Part shown: piece after piece, positions 4,982 through 8,304 of the stretch
Layout of the letters: every line of letters starts with the position of its first letter
Numbering within the stretch: the stretch's first letter is position 1
Source: Sulfurovum sp.
GTDB lineage: Bacteria > Campylobacterota > Campylobacteria > Campylobacterales > Sulfurovaceae
Direction of reading: 5' to 3'
Assembly: GCA_015493425.1 (NCBI GenBank)
Contig: WGDG01000139.1
Coordinates: 1 to 8,304 of the forward strand
Length of the DNA: 8,304 nucleotides
Position numbers and translations under genes: made by a program
Notes under the pieces: generated by a model
What the model saw: only the letters and a program-made list of their open reading frames with translations
Database searches by the model: none
Told to the model about the DNA's origin: nothing

Positions 4982-7927
4982 GTGGACAAAGCAGCCAAGA
5001 TACTTTCACAGAAAAAGAAGCTTCTGACCGAGATCTACTTCGAACTGCAGGAGCACTTTGAAGAAAAATACGGTAAAGATGCACTGGTGCTGATGGAGAT
5101 AGGCACTTTCTTTGAAGTCTACGAAGTCAACAACGACCAACGCAAGATCGGCAAGGCCAAAGAGGTTGCCGAACTCCTCAATATTCAGCTCACCCGAAAG
5201 AGTAAGGCTGTACTGGAGAACTCGGTAAGCAACCCGCTGCTTGCCGGGGTTCCCGCCGTTTCGCTCGACCGCTATCTCTCACGGCTCATCGCTACCAAAA
5301 AATACACTATCATTGTCGTCAAGCAAAAAGGTGAAATGCCCAATGTCAAACGCTATGTGGCAAACATCATCAGCCCGGGTACCAACTTCGAATACCTCAG
5401 TGAACCGACAGAGAACAACATTGTTTCATTGCTTGTGGATGAAAATGCCGGTATCTACTCCGTTGGCTATGCTGCCATTGATGTTACCACCGGCAAAACC
5501 ATCTGCAACGAGATCCACTCCAGCCGCGACGACAAAACCTATGCGCTTGATGAAGCCTTTAACCTCCTTCAGACCTACAGCACCTCCGAGGTGATCCTCA
5601 CTCTGGAAAGCAAAGCCATCGATGCTGAGTGGCTGATACATTACCTTGAACTTGCCGCAACCCACTACTCGCTCAACGACAAGCGCTTTAAAATCAGCTA
5701 CCAGAATGAACTTTTCAAACGCATCTTCGAGATCAACTCTTTTCTAAGCCCCATCGAATATCTTGACCTTGAGCGCCATCCCTACACCACCGAAGCACTG
5801 GCGGTACTGATTGATTTCATTATCGAGCATGACGAAAGCATTATTGAAAAGATGAATAGACCCCAGTTTCTGGGCGACAGCCGATATATGTACATCGGCA
5901 ACAATGCGATGGAACAACTCTCGGTTATCAGCCGTGACCCGGCAGATGTGACACTGCTTGATCTTGTAGACAAGACATCTACTGCTTTTGGAAAACGCCT
6001 TCTCAAAGAGCGCCTGCTCAACCCCGTCTGCGATAAAACACTGCTTGAGGCACGTTACGATCTGGTGGAGAAACTGCTGCCAAACACAGATCGATTCGAA
6101 ACACATTTGAAGCAGATCTACGACCTCGAGCGAATCGCACGGCGTATCAAACTGCGCAAACTTCACCCTGTGGAACTGACCTACATCACAATGAGCCTTG
6201 AGTCAGTTTTGAAACTGCTGGACGATGCCGAAGCAAACGGCGTGGCGTTTGATGAAAACCTCAAAGATGAAGCACGCGAAATGCTTACGGTGCTCGAAAA
6301 AACCTTCGAGCTTGATGTCTGTGCCCGCTTCCGCATCGAGCAGATCAACGACAACATCTTCAAAAGCGGTATCTACCCTGCTATCGATACCATCGTTGCC
6401 ACACAGCAGCACGAAGTGGAGAAGATGGAGCAGGTGGCAGAACATGTCGAATCGCTCTTTGAAAAAGATAAGCTCTTCTCTGCTTCAAACACCCGCTACA
6501 CCACTGTCGGCTACCTTGAGAGCGAAGGGTACTACATCAACCTGACAAAGAACCGCTTCTCGCTCATCGAAAAGCAGCTCAAAGACTCCTTTGTCACCAT
6601 TGACAACCAACACCACTTCTTTAAAGATTTCCGTTACAAACACCTCAAAAACGCCGTGAAGGTACAGGCACCGCTTTTTGAGGAAATTACCCGTTCGTAC
6701 GAAACCGCACAGGTTCAGCTGGTATCCCTGGTCAAACAACGCTATATCGAGAGTCTCGACCTGCTTGAAAAACGCTTTTCGCTGCTGCTTGACAAACTCA
6801 TCGGATTCATTGCCAACATCGATGTGGCAATCTCTACAGCAAAATGTGCACGTACGATGAACCTGACCCGCCCCATTATCGAAGAGGGAAACTTCTACGA
6901 GGCCGTAGGGCTGCGACACCCCATCATTGAAGCCAATGACGAGCGGGGCATCTACGTACCTAACGATATCTTTCTGGGAGAGAACAACGGTACGGCACAC
7001 AACCACATCACCCTCAACGCAAGCGACGGAGAAGACGTGCTGGGCGTGCTGCTTTACGGCATCAACTCCTCGGGGAAATCGTCACTGATGAAAAGCATCG
7101 GACTCTCCGTGGTTCTTGCCCAGGCAGGCTTCTTCGTCCCCGCTGCTGAGCTTCGTTTCGGACTTTATGACAAACTCTTTACACGTATTGTCAGCAAAGA
7201 CAACCTCTACAAAGGTTTGAGTACATTCTCTGTCGAGATGCAGGAGCTCAAGAACATATTTAACCGTGCAGATGAGCGCTCCCTGGTACTTGGAGACGAA
7301 ATTTCGCAGGGGACAGAGACCGAGTCGGCTCTCGCCATTGTCTCGGCAGCCATTCTCAAACTCCTATCACTGCGCTCAACGTTTATTTTTGCCACACATC
7401 TGCATCAACTTGGCACCATACCGCAGCTGCAGAAAGCCAAACACCTCATCTTCCTGCATCTTGGCATTCGGTATGATGAGAGCAGTGATACCCTTATTTA
7501 CAACCGCGTACTACAGCTTGGACGCGGTGACAGCCTTTATGGCCTTGAGTTCGCGCGCTCCCTCCATATGGATGGGGAATTCCTCAAAATGGCGCAGGAG
7601 ATACGTGAGAGTCTCGGCAACCACAGCAGTGAGATCAAGAAGCTTCGTAAACGCAAAAGCAGCAAATACAATAAAGAACTCTACCTGACAAAATGTGCGC
7701 TGTGCGATGAAAATGTCGAAGATGTCCACCATATCGCCGAGCAGCAGCAGGCTAACGACACCGGCCACATTGAGCACTTCCATAAAAACCACAAATACAA
7801 CCTCATCCCTCTGTGCAAGAAACACCACCAAATGGTGCATGAGGGGAAGATTGTCATTTCAGGCTTTATGATGACAAGTGAGGGGCTGAAGCTGCACTAC
7901 ACTGTGAATGAGGAAAAGCACATATAA
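4982..7927 (+). CDS. MutS7-like DNA mismatch repair protein with C-terminal HNH nuclease
   Basis: 981 aa. The start is GTG, supported by GAGGG 6 nt upstream. Domains: mismatch-binding domain I (about residues 20-125) with GTFFE at 41-45, matching the Phe-x-Glu motif that senses mismatches; connector; lever/clamp region starting TLLDLVDKTSTAFGKRLL (324-341); and ABC ATPase (about 630-860) with Walker A GINSSGKSS (693-701), STFSVEM (747-753), Walker B LVLGDE (768-773) and ATHL (804-807). A basic linker (885-897) leads to an HNH domain (903-955): C905, C908, HHI (916-918), N940, C945, H948, H949 and H953. Full domain I and the absence of an Smr domain exclude MutS2. Length and architecture fit MutS7, as in octocoral mitochondrial MutS. 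Such a protein could recognise a mismatch and cut DNA itself, without MutL or MutH. Cutting is inferred from motifs. It lies between infC and rpmI, on the opposite strand to both. Confidence 0.9.
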   Translation: MDKAAKILSQKKKLLTEIYFELQEHFEEKYGKDALVLMEIGTFFEVYEVNNDQRKIGKAKEVAELLNIQLTRKSKAVLENSVSNPLLAGVPAVSLDRYLSRLIATKKYTIIVVKQKGEMPNVKRYVANIISPGTNFEYLSEPTENNIVSLLVDENAGIYSVGYAAIDVTTGKTICNEIHSSRDDKTYALDEAFNLLQTYSTSEVILTLESKAIDAEWLIHYLELAATHYSLNDKRFKISYQNELFKRIFEINSFLSPIEYLDLERHPYTTEALAVLIDFIIEHDESIIEKMNRPQFLGDSRYMYIGNNAMEQLSVISRDPADVTLLDLVDKTSTAFGKRLLKERLLNPVCDKTLLEARYDLVEKLLPNTDRFETHLKQIYDLERIARRIKLRKLHPVELTYITMSLESVLKLLDDAEANGVAFDENLKDEAREMLTVLEKTFELDVCARFRIEQINDNIFKSGIYPAIDTIVATQQHEVEKMEQVAEHVESLFEKDKLFSASNTRYTTVGYLESEGYYINLTKNRFSLIEKQLKDSFVTIDNQHHFFKDFRYKHLKNAVKVQAPLFEEITRSYETAQVQLVSLVKQRYIESLDLLEKRFSLLLDKLIGFIANIDVAISTAKCARTMNLTRPIIEEGNFYEAVGLRHPIIEANDERGIYVPNDIFLGENNGTAHNHITLNASDGEDVLGVLLYGINSSGKSSLMKSIGLSVVLAQAGFFVPAAELRFGLYDKLFTRIVSKDNLYKGLSTFSVEMQELKNIFNRADERSLVLGDEISQGTETESALAIVSAAILKLLSLRSTFIFATHLHQLGTIPQLQKAKHLIFLHLGIRYDESSDTLIYNRVLQLGRGDSLYGLEFARSLHMDGEFLKMAQEIRESLGNHSSEIKKLRKRKSSKYNKELYLTKCALCDENVEDVHHIAEQQQANDTGHIEHFHKNHKYNLIPLCKKHHQMVHEGKIVISGFMMTSEGLKLHYTVNEEKHI
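7675..7849 (+). other. HNH endonuclease domain within the mutS gene
   Basis: Encodes about residues 899-956 of the MutS protein. A zinc-type HNH layout is visible: C-x2-C (905, 908), VHHI (915-918), NLIPLC (940-945), then KKHHQMVH, with the second Cys of the usual C-x2-C pair replaced by H948. The catalytic candidates are the HH pair, N940 and the last histidines. It is in frame with no stop or shift, so this is a true fusion, not a neighbouring gene. Confidence 0.85.
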
Positions 7928-7989
7928 AATGTAAACCAAATAGAGATAGCTTGTCAAAGGAATATGACAAAAATCACGCGTTATCGTGT

Positions 7990-8094
7990 TTTCTTTTTTT
8001 CTTTGCTTCGTTTCTCTTTTTTCTTTGTCACGAGAACAAAGAAATAAAGAAGAACGTCAAATAATCAAAGATCCCGCATCGCGTGCGGGATGAC
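7990..8094 (+). repeat. Composite repeat copy B: pyrimidine-rich hairpin plus REP
   Basis: Second copy of the element at 236-352, in the same orientation about 7.7 kb away. It shares a 27-nt identical tract (7995-8021), the TTTCTTTGT / ACAAAGAAA hairpin (loop 8029-8035), a GAACGT segment and the REP stem at 8071-8091. It is a little shorter than copy A. It lies between the convergent 3' ends of mutS and infC, where it may terminate or insulate both transcripts. Confidence 0.7.
8068..8094 (+). repeat. REP-like palindrome within composite copy B
   Basis: A perfect 8-bp stem: ATCCCGCA (8071-8078) and TGCGGGAT (8084-8091), loop TCGCG, then GACA. It differs from the copy at 330-350 by a compensated base-pair swap. 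It lies 33 bp past the infC stop, on the side where infC transcription ends. Confidence 0.65.
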
Positions 8095-8126
8095 AGACAG
8101 TTTTCAGTCTGGAGATATAGAGAAAC

Positions 8127-8304
8127 TTACTTTTTCAGCGGTGTGACGTACATGTTGATGTAACGCCCTTCCTGCTTTGGCGGGCTTTCGAGCTGTGCAA
8201 TATCTTCAAGCATAGGCCAGACGCGATTCAGTACTTCTACCCCCCACTCCGGATTGGCCATTTCACGGCCGCGGAGGAAAACGCGCAGTTTAACATGTTT
8301 CCCC
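8127..8304 (-). CDS. infC: Translation initiation factor IF-3, C-terminal part (partial)
   Basis: The last 58 residues of IF-3 are visible; the 5' part lies outside the window to the right. Seen: KHVKLRVFLRGREMANPEWG, which contains the RGREM motif of the IF-3 C-terminal domain, then the helix EVLNRVWPMLEDIAQLE and the ending YVTPLKK after SPPKQEGR. This domain binds the 30S subunit, prevents 50S joining and helps check the start codon and initiator tRNA. In many bacteria rpmI and rplT follow directly; here the next downstream gene is the convergent mutS, and rpmI begins about 3.3 kb away on the same strand. Confidence 0.95.
   Translation of the reverse strand, partial: GKHVKLRVFLRGREMANPEWGVEVLNRVWPMLEDIAQLESPPKQEGRYINMYVTPLKK

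Noticed and set aside
6485..7006. 173-codon minus-strand open frame inside mutS
   Set aside because: Antisense shadow of the MutS clamp/ATPase region; no family features or ribosome binding site.
4982..7927. Reading the large protein as MutS2
   Set aside because: It has the N-terminal mismatch-binding domain that MutS2 lacks, and ends in an HNH rather than an Smr domain.
1..8304. CRISPR array, tRNA, rRNA or insertion sequence with transposase
   Set aside because: No regularly spaced repeats with unique spacers, no tRNA-like cloverleaf I could support, and no transposase motifs on either strand.

Overview
The window looks like chromosomal DNA from a Campylobacterota (epsilonproteobacterial) organism, probably a Sulfurovum/Sulfurimonas-type marine or sulfidic-habitat bacterium. 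The main evidence is a 981-aa MutS with a C-terminal HNH nuclease domain. That architecture is characteristic of the MutS7 subfamily, known from some epsilonproteobacteria, octocoral mitochondria and giant viruses. The taxon is an inference from protein style and gene content; no rRNA gene or other marker is present.

Layout, left to right. (1) Positions 1-401 hold no credible gene. They contain a cut-off 7-bp tandem repeat, three REP-like hairpins and a pyrimidine-rich hairpin element. (2) Positions 402-2602 (minus strand) form a two-gene operon with a 4-base ATGA overlap: a Tat-exported gluconate-2-dehydrogenase-subunit-3-like protein, then a GMC flavoprotein whose usual active-site His and Asn seem to be missing. 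(3) Positions 2603-2770 are a divergent promoter region with a 10-bp direct repeat near each promoter and an 8-bp inverted repeat. (4) Positions 2771-3477 (plus strand) encode a DoxX-family membrane protein and, 20 bp later, a small secreted Cys/Lys/Gly-rich protein with four GKC motifs. The pair resembles the DoxX and precursor components of HvfA/bufferin-type copper-binding peptide systems, but no modification enzyme is in view. (5) Positions 3586-4107 encode a lipoprotein with a duplicated sequence motif. (6) Positions 4178-4821 (minus strand) are rpmI and rplT (bL35, bL20). (7) Positions 4982-7927 (plus strand) are the MutS7-like gene. (8) Positions 7928-8126 carry a second copy of the pyrimidine-hairpin plus REP composite repeat. 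(9) Positions 8127-8304 (minus strand) are the 3' end of infC (IF-3).

How the genes relate. infC, rpmI and rplT form one operon in many bacteria. Here infC and rpmI-rplT keep the same strand and order but are separated by about 3.3 kb holding the oppositely oriented mutS7 and a dispersed repeat. The left half looks like a cell-envelope module: a periplasmic oxidoreductase, DoxX, a secreted Cys-rich peptide and a lipoprotein. The most noteworthy items are the MutS-HNH fusion, its position inside the infC/rpmI-rplT locus, and the DoxX/GKC-peptide pair.
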